Shown one piece after another: positions 23,626 through 34,214 of a stretch of DNA of 64,000 bases (the stretch's first letter is position 1; each line of letters opens with the position of its first letter). Origin of the DNA: Apium graveolens (taxonomy: Eukaryota > Streptophyta > Magnoliopsida > Apiales > Apiaceae); contig NC_133650.1 of the NCBI RefSeq assembly GCF_009905375.1, positions 149,451,346-149,515,345 on the forward strand. Reading direction: 5' to 3'. Below the pieces are notes generated by a model that was given only the letters and a program-made list of their open reading frames with translations, was not told where the DNA came from and ran no database searches. The position numbers and the translations under genes are program-made.

Positions 23626-25180
23626 TTAAACAGATTTTGAGAAAGAACCTGAAACCATTCCAAGTTCATTTACCAGTCTTGTAAAAGTAGCTTCACATAG
23701 TGGTTTTGTGAAGATATCTGCTAGTTGTTGATCTATTGGAACAAAATGCAATTCCACTGTACCTTCCATCACATGTTCCCTTATGAAATGGTACCTTATG
23801 CTGATGTGCTTTGTCATTGAGTGTTGAACTGGATTTCCTGTCATAGCAATAGCACGTTGATTATCACAGTAAATAGGTATTTTAGAAAATTCTAACCCAT
23901 CATCCAGTAACTGATTCTTCATCCAAAGAATCTGTGCACAACAGCTTCCTGCAGTAATATATTCGACTTCTGTAGTTGATGTGGAAATTGATTTTTATTT
24001 CTTGCTAAAACAAGAAATCAATCTGCCTTCAAGAAATTGGAAGCTTCCACTAGTGCTTTTCCTGTCTATTTTGCATCCTGCAAAATCTGCATCTGAGTAA
24101 CCTATTAGCTTAAAATCTGATTCCCTAGGATACCAAAATCCTAGATTAGCTGTACCCTTTAGATACTTGAAAATTCTTTTCACAGCTATTAGGTGAGGTT
24201 CTCTTGGATCATCCTGAAATCTTGCACAGAGACAGGTAGCATATATGATATCTGGTCTACTTGTAGTTAAATAAAGTAAAGAGCCAATCATACCACTGTA
24301 GTTAGTAATATCTACTGATGCTCCAGTATCTTTATCTAACTTAGTGGCAGTGGCCATGGGAGTTGATGCAGTAGAACTGTCTTGCATCCTAAATTTCTTA
24401 AGTAAGTTTCTGGTGTACTTGGATTGACTGATAAAAGTACCTTCTTCAATTTGTTTGACTTGAAGTCCCAAAAAATAACTCAACTCTCCCATCATACTCA
24501 TTTGATATCTTGACTGCATTAACTTGGAAAATCTTTCACAAGGTTTTGTATTTATAAAGCCAAAGATGATATCATCAACATATATCTGTACCAAAAGTAA
24601 GTCATTTCCATGGTTGAGATAAAATAAAGTCTTGTCAATTGTGCCTCTGTGAAATCCACTTTCCAGAAGAAATTGAGCTAAAGTCTCATACCATGCTCTT
24701 GGAGCTTGCTTAAGGCCATAAAGTGCTTTGTCAAGCTTGTAGACATGATTTGGAAATTTTGGATCTACAAAGCCTGGAGGTTGTTCAACATATACCTCTT
24801 CTTCCAATTCTCCATTGAGAAAAGAACTTTTCACATCCATTTGAACTACTTTAAACTTCTTGTGAGCAGCATAAGCCAAAAAGATTCTTATGGCTTCCGA
24901 TCTAGCAACTGGAGCAAATGTTTCATCATAGGTAATACCCTCCTATTGAGAGTAACCTTTAGCAACCAGCCTTGCTTTATTTTTTTGTAATTATGCAATC
25001 ACTGTCAGTTTTATTTCTGAACACCCATTTTGTACCAATAATTGATCTGTCCTTTGGTCTTGGTACTAGGGTCCAGACTTTATTTCTTTCAAATTCATTT
25101 AACTCTTCCTGCATTGTTTGCACCCAATCAGCATCTTGAAGAGCTTCTTCCACTTTCTTTGGTTCAGTCTGAGATAGAAA
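23626..25180 (-). pseudogene. Reverse transcriptase and RNase H of E1
   Basis: The RT start (about 25180-24890) is readable but broken by stops ([12 protein letters not shown]). The main open stretch 24879-23995 contains [34 protein letters not shown], the catalytic box [24 protein letters not shown], and RNase H up to [18 protein letters not shown] stop near 23995 interrupts RNase H. It finishes in 23922-23626 (DNQRAIAMTGNPVQHS, QLADIFTKPL). It is close to the RT of E3 throughout. Confidence 0.85.
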
Positions 25181-25195
25181 GGAATGATAGAGACA

Positions 25196-26998
25196 TTAAT
25201 TTGATGTTGTTGTTCTAGTTTTCACACCTGCTTCAGGATCTCCAATTATTAAGTCAGGTGTGTGTGATTTAGTCAACTTCCTTGCAGATGGAAGTTGATC
25301 TCTAGAACTGGATCCTCCCCCATGATCCATGCTGTCTCCATCAGCATTTTCTGATGCTCCCCCTGAAGTTATGCTCTCTGAGATTCCGGAATTTGAGTTG
25401 GATCCTTCAGGAATTGAAGAATTAGAGTTTCCAGAATTGTCAGAATTTGGCTCATCAGAACTTGATGAATCAGAACTTGAAGAGCCAGTGACTGGTTCTG
25501 ATGCTTCTTGAGAATCTTGAGATGTGGTATGATCTTCATCTTGCTCCCCCTGAACAGGTGCATTTTCCTTTGGAGCAGTTACCACAGTTTCAATGACATC
25601 AGAATTTAACCCGTCAGAACTTACAGGTTTAGGATTTAGGTCATCAAAATTTACAGAATCAAAATTTACATCTTCATTTTCAAATCTCAGCTGATCATGA
25701 TCATTGAAATCTTCAAGTCCAGTAATCTTTTTATCATTAAAAGATACATTGATAGATTCCATGACAACCCTTGTTCTTAAATTGTAGACTCTGAAGGCTT
25801 TTGTGGAAAGTGGATATCCAACAAAAATTCCTTCATCAGCTTTTAGATCAAATTTTGACAACTGTTCAGGATGAATCTTAAGAACAAAACACTTGCATCC
25901 AAATACATGAAAGTATTTCAGATTTGGCTTCTTTTTCTTCCCCATCTCATATGGTGTTTTTCCATGCTTATTTATGTGTGTAGCATTCTGTGTAAAACAA
26001 GCAGTCTGCATAGCTTCAGCCCAAAAATAGGTTGGTAGCTTTGCTTCATCAAGCATAGTTCGTGCAGCTTCAATAAGAGTCATGTTCTTTCTTTCTACAA
26101 CTCCATTCTGCTGTGGAGTTCCAGGTGCAGAAAATTCCTAATTTATTCCTTGCTCTTTACAGAACTCTTCCATGATTGAATTCTTGAACTCAGTGCCATT
26201 ATCACTTCTTATTATTTTAATAGAATCTTTGACTAACTTATCTAGCTGTCTGACATGATCAATTAGAGTAGATGCAGTTTCATTCTTCTTGTGCAAGAAA
26301 TACACACAAGTGTATCTTGTGAACTCATCCACTATAACCATAGCATATTTCTTCTTTGCAATAGACTTGACATTGACTGGACCAAATAGATCAACATGCA
26401 GTAAGTGATAAGGCTCAAGAATTGAGGATTCAGTTTTGCTCTTGAATGAAGATTTTCTTTGTTTTGCCTTTTGACATGAGTCACAAAGACCATCAGGAGC
26501 AAATATTGATTTTGGCAGTCCTCTCACAAGATCTTTCTTTACTAGCTCTTTATGTTGTTGAAATTTAAATGAGAGAGTCTCTTGTGCCAATTCTAGCTTT
26601 CTTCAATTGATGCTCTTCTTAACAGACAGATTGCAGAACCATCAGAATTTGTTAAAAGTCTGGCTTCATATATGTTACCATGTCTGTAATCTTTCAGAAC
26701 CACTTTTCCTATAGAATTATTTACAACTTCACAGTGTTCTTCAAAGAAATCTACATGATAACCTCTGTCACAGATTTGACTCACACTTAGCAGATTGTGT
26801 TTAAGTCCTGAGACAAGAGCTACTGTTTCAATTATGACATTCCCAAGATTGATATTGCCATATCCCAGAGTCTTTCCTATGTTTCCATCTCCATAAGAAA
26901 CTCATGGGCCAGGTTTCTCCACAAAGTATGATAGCAGGGCTTTATTTCAAGTCATATGTCATAAACATCCACTGTCCAGAACCAGGATGTTTTTCCTG
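25196..26998 (-). pseudogene. Protease and integrase of E1
   Basis: Follows gag after the in-frame UAG/UGA pair. Protease keeps the catalytic LDSGC motif near 26965, but the region after it has stops. The open stretch 26784-26593 leads to the zinc-binding domain, where NWHK is preceded by a TAG in place of Trp. Positions 26590-26138 hold CDSCQKAK and the core (HVDLFGPVN, IVDEFTRYTCV, RSDNGTEFKN). Positions 26083-25196 give the rest of the core and C-terminal part (EAARTMLDEAKLPTYFWAE, VFGCKCFVL, GIFVGYPLSTKAFRVYN). A Ser/Asp-rich linker, encoded partly by family-word repeats, ends in SHTPDLIIGDPEAG. Confidence 0.85.
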
Positions 26999-27009
26999 TT
27001 GCCCTGCAA

Positions 27010-27024
27010 TCACAAAGACCACTA
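27010..27024 (-). other. Twin in-frame stops between gag and pol (E1)
   Basis: On the minus strand UAG (27024-27022) is followed four codons later by UGA (27012-27010), both in the gag frame, and pol continues in that same frame. E2 (43631-43645) and E3 (61008-61022) keep the same arrangement, including the bases between the stops. Confidence 0.8.
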
Positions 27025-29342
27025 TTGATTAGTTTGAAGGACCCAGACTTGCTTGGTTCCTTTGGCCTTGTTAAGTTTGTTAGCATTTGCAGCGGATTTA
27101 GTTTCAGAGTTTATGCTAACATGCTTTTTATCAGACTTTATATAAGACTTTGCATCAGAATTTACACTAGAATGAATTACACTAATTTTCTTTAAAGAAG
27201 GTTTTATTTCATAATAATCATAGAACAAACTATGATATTCCTTACAGGTATAAATAGAATGCCATAAACTACCACATTCAAAACAAGGATTTTGTAGTTT
27301 AAACCTAACAAACTGACTTTTAACTCCTGATCTAGGAGGTAAAGAGTTTATATCTTTATTTTTCCTGCAAAAAGAAGCAAGATGGTTAGAGTTTCCACAA
27401 TTATAGCATTTCTTTCTAGGAGCATTAGGAACATGCATATAATTATTACTTTTATTCACACCTTCCTTTCCATTCTTATTTTTCCTAGCTTCCTTTACCT
27501 TGTTCACATTTTTAATCTCTTTCATCTTATACTTAAGCTGCTTCTTTGTCATTAAGCCAATGTTTACCAAAGCTGGTTTATCCTGTTTTAATTTGTCAGA
27601 AGTTGACTTTTCTTTGACTTCTGTTTTAGAGTCTTTCATCTCTTCAGAATCAGACACAACAGTTTTTGCAACAAATTTAACAGGATTTACCTTTGGCTTT
27701 TCAGTCTGTTTGATAGCAATTGGCTTAATTGGCAAATTCCCTTTCTCACTTTTACCATCTTTATAACCTAACCCCTCTTTCCAGTTTCCACTACTTAAAA
27801 TATTATGAGTTATTCTTCCTGAGTTAGTCCAAGTCCTTATGATTTCTCTTTCTTTTTCTAATTCAGTTTTTAGATAATCATTCTGTTTAAGCAATTCATT
27901 CTTAACATACACAACATTATCTCTCTTTGTCTGAATAGTGTTCATCTTGACTAACTCTTCTTCAAGATAGCTATTTCTGTTTTTGTACTTTATATTTTCA
28001 TATTTTAATCTTTCATTCTCTAAAGTCTGATCTCTATAGCTAATATAAATATTTTTCAGAAATAATCTCAACTCAGTAATATCTTCTGTATCAAAAGCAA
28101 GAGTTGATAGAGGTACCTTTAGTTCAGCAGCATTAGAACTGCTATCAGCATTTTCCATTAAGGCATAGTTCACCTCTTCTTCAGATTCTGAAGTGTCTGC
28201 CCAGTTTTCCTTCTTTGTGATAAGTGTCTGGCCTTTATCACCTTTTCCTTTCTTGCAATCAGGAGAGATGTGGCCTCTTTCACCATAATTATAACATCTG
28301 ATATTTGAGTTGTCTCCTATGTCAGACTTTCCTCCTTTGCCTTCAGTCTTTCTGAACCATTTCTTGTCAGAACTTCCACCTTTCCTGGAAAACTTCTTAC
28401 CCTTTCTGAATTTCTTGTAGGCTATCTTTGTGATACCCTTCACCATAAGAGCACACAGTTGCATCATCTCTGCATCAACATCCACTTCAGATAAATTTTC
28501 AGGTTCTGAATCATCATCATCAGAATCTGATGACTCTGAATCAGACTGTATGATGAGAGCCTTTCCTTTTGCCTTCCTAGAGACAATTGGCTTTTCTTCA
28601 GTCTTTAAAGCAACTGTCTTAGACTTCCCTCCATGCCTCTTTTTTCTTTGCTCCATCTCAAGTTCATGAGTCTTGAGCATCCCATAGATTTCATCAAGAG
28701 ACATATCAGCAAGTTCATAGTTGTCTCTTATTGTAGTAACTTTCAAATCCCACTTTTCAGGAAGAGCTAGTAGGAATTTCAAATTTGAATCTTCTGGATC
28801 ATATTCCTTATCCACTAGTGACAGATCATTCAACAGCTTTGTGAATCTGTCATATGTATCAGTTAGTGACTCATCATATTTTGAGTCAAAGTGCTCATAC
28901 TCCTGTGTGAGTATTGTCTTCCTGTTCTTTTTTATGGCATTGGTTCCTTGACATCTCACTTCCAATGCATTCCAGATTTCTTTTGCAGTCTTGCATCCAA
29001 TCACCCTGTTTGACATGATATTGTCAACTGCACTATGAAGAAAGTGTCTTACTTTTGCATCCTTGCCTAGTGAAAAGATGTCTTCAGTGGTGAGTTCTCT
29101 CTTTTCTTTGGCTCATTCCCAACTGCAACAGAAAGCTTTGTGGGCTTGTGTGGATCATCATAAATTCTGTCTAAATATTCTGGATCTGTAGCTTCCAGAA
29201 ACATGGCCATCTTCACACTCCATACAGGGTACTCAGACACCCTGAGCATAGGAACTCTGATGGTTTCATATCTACTGGTGTTTTGAATGGGTTGAACCTT
29301 TGCAGGTTCTTGAGGGTCTTGTGGTTTTGATTGATCAGACAT
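27022..29342 (-). pseudogene. Gag of E1 (one frameshift, otherwise long)
   Basis: Starts at the ATG at 29342, about 50 bases after the primer site (MSDQSKPQDPQEP). It carries the SEYPVWSVKMAMFLEATDPEY motif of copia Gag. A frameshift near 29067-29090 leads into a 664-codon open frame (29016-27022) with NCKTAKEIW-type capsid wording. There is an acidic Ser/Asp stretch and zinc motif 1 (CYNYGERGHISPDC, second Cys changed to Tyr). A coiled-coil-like region (LENERLKYENIKYKNRNSYLEEEL) follows, then zinc motif 2 (CYNCGNSNHLASFC) and motif 3 (CFECGSLWHSIYTC). It ends with UAG after KQVWVLQTNQ. Confidence 0.85.
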
Positions 29343-29390
29343 GATTGATTGTTTGTTTGGATCTTAATTGTTTGTAAGCTTAACAGATTG

Positions 29391-29402
29391 CCTCTGATAC
29401 CA
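29391..29402 (-). other. Primer-binding site of E1
   Basis: Reads TGGTATCAGAGG on the minus strand, one base from the canonical initiator-Met site, and starts 3 bases after the LTR end. Confidence 0.85.
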
Positions 29403-29404
29403 CT

Positions 29405-29964
29405 TGTTAGGCCTCAATGATACTATAGAAGGGGGTTGAATATGGTATCTACAATCAATTTGATTATAAACACAAGTATGTAACAGAATACAAGTTTATT
29501 CAATATATCAAACTTTGTTACAGTAGGTTTAATCTACTCTCTCAGTGATGTATGATATCACTAAGAGCTGCTAGGGTTACAATGAATAATATTCTCATGA
29601 ATGATAACACATATAGTGTAAACCCTAATCTGTGTTTATATACTACACAGTTACAAGATATCTCCTAATTGATATGATATGTTCTGTTTCCTAAAATACA
29701 TTAATCAAAGATTATCTACTGTAGTCCTTTAAATGTACAACTCTCCAAGTATATCTTCTTTTGTTTAATCCAGATCCTCTCCTGTAAATCAGCCGCTTTT
29801 CATCCCTGAAGTGTATCCGCACTTAAGTTCTGATGTAAGTCCTGATGGCTTAAGTTCTGATAACTTCTTGTCTTCAGTAAGTTCTGATTTCCAGTTAAGT
29901 TCTGATAGTAAGTTCTGAAACTAAACAAATCAGATTAGACATGACATCACAAATATATCTAACA
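29405..29964 (-). repeat. 5' LTR of E1
   Basis: 560 bp, starting TGTTAGATATATTTG at 29964 and ending AGGCCTAACA at 29405. The TATA box (TATATAAA, 29635-29642 on the minus strand) is shared with E2 and E3. Four to five copies of the family E word lie at 29820-29925. Confidence 0.9.
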
Positions 29965-30307
29965 GATGAAGTGAAGCTATTGATGCCCACAACAGACTCC
30001 CAGAAAGATTAGTGTTCAGGTACAAGGGTGGAACAGAATTCACTTGGCCTCTTCATAGGATTCTCAATGAAGGCTACTCTGTCTTGGTGAAAGTATTTTC
30101 TGCAATCAATAAAATCTTTGGATTCACCATGATTGCTAAAAAGGAGATACTCAACAAAATTGAACAAATAAAACACAGATGGGGAGACCCAAGTGCACTA
30201 CCAAGAGTCTTAACCATTCCTTGCACTAGGAACAGAGTGCACTTGAGGCCATACTGATTAATGGAGTTCAAAGATGAAAAGAACACCAGAAGATTTTTCA
30301 GACTAGA

Positions 30308-31126
30308 TGTTAGGAATATGTTGTAGGCTTGATGATAATTTACCAAAATACCTTGGTAAATTTAAGTAAGTGAACTTGTAGCTCTCAACGGATAATCTTA
30401 CTTGTCATTCATTGAGAGAGTAGCTTATAACTAAATAAGTTTTGTAGCACATTCATGTATAATGTAATATCTTGAAGCATTAGAAGTTGTAGGATATTCT
30501 AAGTCATGTTGACTACAAGAATGATATGTAAAATAGGTTGGCTAATTGTATATATTAGATGCCTTGTAATTTTGCATAAGTGAAATTGAGTCAACTGCTA
30601 TGGGAATACTTTCAACGGATGTTTCTACAAGGCTTTGACGGATGACCCAAGTCACATTCGATGGATGATCCAATAGTGTCTCGACGGATGATTCAATAGA
30701 GTTTCGACGGATGATCCAACAGAGTCTCGATGGATGACAAATTCAAATAGGAGTTGATAGTGACTTGACAGTCACATTGGTTGATTGTATACAAAAGGAA
30801 TGTGGCATAATCTATTAAGAATTTCTGAGTTCTCTCTTTGTAAATTCACTTGTAAGCAGGTGTGAGCATTCTTGAATCACAGAGATCTTCTACATTTATA
30901 TATATAAATATATATATCTGGTGAAAAAAATAACCCACCGGAAAGTTTTTAAACATCCTTGTTTATTTACTTTGTGTTTGAATGCCTAAATATTTCTTAT
31001 TCGCACTTAGCATATTCATACACAGTTATATTTATATTTACAAGAAGTTTTAAAATATTGAAAAGAAACCAATAATTATATTCAACCCCCCTTTTGTAAT
31101 TCTTGTTAGATTGTTTGGGAATAACA
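30308..31126 (+). repeat. Solo LTR of family B inside ORF3 of element B
   Basis: 819 bp (TGTTAGGAATATG...GGGAATAACA), flanked by CTAGA on the left and CTAAA on the right, a one-mismatch 5-bp duplication. It lacks about 200 bp present in the two 1030-bp family B LTRs, including their TATA box (GATATAAAAACC). Family-word tandem copies lie at 30608-30735. ORF3 reading resumes right after it (DQLKISSIETLKK). Confidence 0.85.
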
Positions 31127-31480
31127 CTAAAAGACCAGCTAAAGATTTCAAGCATTGAAACTCTCAAGAAAATACAGGAGATGCTGGATCAATATAATGA
31201 AGATGAATCTGAGTTCTACAGACAACTCCAACACCATATTGAAGAGAACAATAAAAAACTGCGAAAGAAGACTAGACATTCAAGGAGAAAAGATTAATTT
31301 GCTCAGACTAGAGGAGCACCTTGAACAAAGCTTGTAAGTCTTGTGTAAACTTTCTTTTGTCAACTTCCAATAAAATTGCAACACTTATAATTTTATTTGC
31401 TATTGAATGATCTTTTTGTAAAGGGTATTTTGTTATCATCAAGTCCCTCTAAATTTATGCCTACAATTCTAGTAGACATA

Positions 31481-31493
31481 AATTGGGGGAGAT
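31481..31493 (+). other. Polypurine tract of element B
   Basis: AATTGGGGGAGAT lies directly before the 3' LTR, about 185 bp after the ORF3 stop. Confidence 0.8.
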
Positions 31494-32523
31494 TTTTAGG
31501 AATATGTTGTAGGCTTGATGATAATTTACTAAAATACCTTAGTAGATTTAATTAAGTGAATTTGTAGCTCTCAACGGATAATCTTACTTGTCATCTATTG
31601 AGAGAGTAGCTTATAATTAAATAAGTTTTTGTAGCACATCCATGTATACTGTAATGTCTTGAAGGATTAGAAGTTGTAGGATATTCTAAGTCATGTTGAC
31701 TACACGAATGATATGTAAAATAGGTTGGCTAATTGTATATATTAAATGCCTTGTAATTTTGTATAAGTGAAATTGAGTCAACTGTTATGAAAATACTTTC
31801 AACGGATGTTTCCACAAGGCTTCAACGGATAACCTAAAAAACATTCGACGGATGATCCAATAGAGTCTCGACGAATGATTCAACAAAGTTTCGACGGATG
31901 ATCCAACAGAGTCTCGACGGATGACTAATTCAAATAGGAGTTGATAGTGACTTGACAGTCACATTGGTTGATTGTATACGAAACGAAAGTGGCATCCTGT
32001 AATCAGGATTATAAAGATCAAAAAGCATTTCCATTTCCATGCTAACTTGAAGAAATACAAAGATGCTGGATGGAGAAATGAAGAAGCATGTGATTAGACT
32101 TGGATAATTTTGTTTTATTAGTTTGTATCTTTCACATCTAACTTGGTGATATAAAAACCAAGAGTAGCACATAAAAAAATATCGATTGAAAGAATAAGAA
32201 ATAGATCAGACATAATCTGTTAAGAATTTCTTAGTTCTCTGTTTATAAATTCACTTGTAAGCAGCTGTGTGCATTCTTGCATCACAGAGATCTTCTATAT
32301 TTATATATATCTCTGGTGGAAACAACAATCCACCAGAAAGTTTTTAAATATCCTTGTTTATTTACTTTGTGTTTGAATACTTGAACATTTCTTATCCACA
32401 CTTAGCATATTCATACACAGTTATATTTATATTTGCAAGAAGTTTTAAAAGATTGAAAAGAAACCAAGAATTACATTCAACCCCCTTCTGTAATTCTACT
32501 TGTTAGATTGTTTGGGAATAACA
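31494..32523 (+). repeat. 3' LTR of element B
   Basis: 1030 bp. The first bases read TTTTAGG instead of TGTTAGG, a point change at the terminal TG, and the end is GGGAATAACA. A TATA box (TATAAAAA) lies at 32150-32157. Family-word tandem copies (TCGACGGATGATCCAACAG and variants) lie at 31798-31924. The right flank begins GATGG and continues minus-strand family C gag. Confidence 0.9.
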
Positions 32524-33084
32524 GATGGTCAAGGAGAGTGAGCTGGAATTTTAGGTTAACCTCCTCAGCTTCATAGTATTTTTCATGAAACTGCAAGTCA
32601 TTTATCAACTTGTTAAACCTTTTAAAAACCTCAGTAATGCCTTCTTTAGATTTGTCCATAAGCCCACGTATTGTGAGACTAGATTCCTTCTTTGATTTGA
32701 CCTTACTTCTTCAGTACCTTCACACGATATCTATATTATTTTCCCGATCTGCTTGGCTGACTCGCGGTTGATAATGTTGTTGTACATGACATTATCAAGA
32801 GACTCAATAAGAATGAGTTGCAAGCTATTGTCAAGTGAAACTTTCTCCTTCTCTGGTTCAGTATATATGGATGGATCTTTAGGAGCAAAGTGAACAGGAA
32901 TGATCATATCACCATCAGTTGCTTCAGGTACCCTTACCATAGGAATGAAGGGTCCATGCTTGATAATTTCAAGATATAGTGAATGAGCCATCCTGATAAA
33001 TAACATCATCTTCTTCTTCTATAAGATGTAGTTCACTTTGTCAAAGATAGGGATCTTGTTACTGCTAAGTTTTTGTGCACTCAT
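32524..33084 (-). pseudogene. Gag N-terminal part of the family C element
   Basis: Starts at the ATG at 33084 (MSAQKLSSNKIPIFDKVNY). A TAG stands where a conserved Trp is expected, 22 codons in. The open stretch 33009-32731 continues (HGPFIPMVRVPE, LIESLDNVMYNNIINRESAK). A further frame at 32659-32524 gives the capsid-like part (EVFKRFNKLINDLQFHEKYY). It is interrupted by the element B LTR. Confidence 0.65.
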
Positions 33085-33119
33085 ACTTCCAAGATCTAAT
33101 TTGTTTACTTTCAGATTTT

Positions 33120-33131
33120 GTTGTGATACCA
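33120..33131 (-). other. Primer-binding site of the family C element
   Basis: Reads TGGTATCACAAC on the minus strand, a partial match to the initiator-Met site, 2 bases from the LTR end. Confidence 0.7.
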
Positions 33132-33133
33132 CT

Positions 33134-34212
33134 TGTTAGGTATGAAGTACAACATAAGAGGGGTGAATGTGTTTTCTTTGTTTTCTTGATTATTTGAAAG
33201 TATTTTTGGCTTTTGGAACTTAACAGCTAGAATCAATCTTGCAGTGATAAAGACTGAATGTAAAGATACAAATAATTTTTCAAAAATTCACTTGATTTAT
33301 ATTAAATAAAATTTGTTTGTTCTACAAATTTGTGTTCTTGAAAATAAGAACTCAACTACTTCTCTTGAGAGAATACAAGATTTTCTAGATCTTTTTCGTT
33401 ACACTAAACAAAGGACCCGTGATATGTTTTATAGATCAACATACACAATTTACATAACTTGCACTAAAATTGCACTAAAATAGATTGTTTCTATTTCTAG
33501 GGTAGCATATTTGTTTAGAATCTACTAGGTCTGTGACCCTCCTTTGTCCAGTTCATCTTGGCCTTTGATCTTGTATTCTTTCAACTATATTTGTAGTCCT
33601 TCCAATTCAGTGATAGAAATGTTTGTTGACTGATAATCTTAGATCTTCAAGTTGTCTGTATTCTGAATTTTGAGGTTGTTGTCGAGATCTATTTTATTGT
33701 GTAGAGATTTCACATATCGATAAGTAAAATGACTTATCGATATCTCTACTTCTCTATAAGTATTATGACTTGTCGAGGTCTCCAGTTCTCTACAAGTAGA
33801 TTAACTTGCCGATATCTTCAGTTCCCTTCATTGACTTTTCACTTGTCGATATCTCTAGTTCTCTATAAGTAGACTTTGAATTATCGATATCTCTAGTTCT
33901 CTACAAGTAGATTTTGACTTCTCGATATACATCTCTATACTTCTTGATCTGTGACTTGTTGATATCTAACTTAACATTTTTTCAAAAACAACATTATTCA
34001 AATCCAAGCTTCTACACTTCTCCCTAAGACATGATTAAGATTGATATTCTTCCAGTTTTTATTTAGCTTGATGACTGTTCATACAAAAATCCTTCAGTCT
34101 AATATTTTTACCATTTTTACGGACTCAAGAATACAATTACATGATACAATAAGATTATCATATAATTGATTCTTAGGCTTGTTGTAATGACTTAGTCTTA
34201 TTATGTACTTAA
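33134..34212 (-). repeat. LTR of family C, minus orientation
   Basis: On the minus strand it ends CTTCATACCTAACA at 33134. It aligns with the solo C LTR from about its 30th base to its end. Copies of GATATCGATAAGTC and AGAGAACT-type words lie at 33690-33960. The first about 20-30 bases at the 34212 side are replaced by the next feature, so this LTR has lost its 5' tip. Confidence 0.75.
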
Positions 34213-34214
34213 TT

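Larger units (their letters stand above)
16703..29964 (-). mobile_element. Element E1: complete family E copia (SIRE-type) retrotransposon
   Basis: A full-length element of 13,262 bp on the minus strand, flanked by a perfect 5-bp target duplication GATGA (16698-16702 and 29965-29969). In element order: LTR (29964 to 29405), primer site, gag, protease-integrase, RT-RNase H, a long spacer containing a Harbinger miniature element, ORF3, polypurine tract, LTR (17260 to 16703). The two LTRs are nearly identical by eye, so the insertion is fairly young. Stops and frameshifts in pol and ORF3 show this copy is not autonomous now. It landed inside ORF3 of element B. Confidence 0.92.
12739..31297 (+). 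pseudogene. ORF3 ('envelope-like' frame) of element B, split by E1 and a solo LTR
   Basis: ORF3 starts at the ATG at 12739 and is open to 14082. The N-terminal domain matches E1 and E2 ORF3 in layout: a region ending VVEKIWTTAV, then HLPENN, a SMGYSLNPAELDEVG stretch, RKEWSFLCDSFIKAF and YYATFIMM. A Lys/Ser-rich middle follows. After 14082 the frame is broken (14030-14338, 14311-14679, 14973-15558, 15852-16223). The region 15340-15550 encodes a helix-rich stretch (VEDLGSRLSKVEDSVAQII). E1 cuts the frame at 16702. It resumes at about 29965 (FRYKGGTEFTW, 30015 on), is cut by a solo LTR at 30307, and ends at 31297 in a charged helix. No signal peptide or membrane segment is visible. Function unknown. 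Confidence 0.65.
6964..32523 (+). mobile_element. Family B copia element (SIRE-type), 5' truncated, interrupted several times
   Basis: In plus-strand order: gag from mid-protein (6965), an integrase scar, reverse transcriptase and RNase H to 10890, a spacer, ORF3 from 12739, polypurine tract and 3' LTR (31494-32523). It is interrupted by a solo C LTR (11164-12487), element E1 (16703-29964) and a solo B LTR (30308-31126). The right flank continues into family C gag (minus), so element B itself inserted there. ORF3 downstream of pol and the RT wording suggest the SIRE lineage. Protease and most of integrase are deleted, so it cannot be autonomous. Confidence 0.8.
32524..34212 (-). mobile_element. 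Family C copia element, 5' end (LTR, primer site, gag start)
   Basis: Minus-strand LTR (34212 to 33134), primer site (33131 to 33120) and gag (33084 to 32524), cut off at 32523 by element B. The remaining internal region is not in the window. The LTR matches the solo C LTR at 11164-12487 along its length by eye. Confidence 0.75.
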
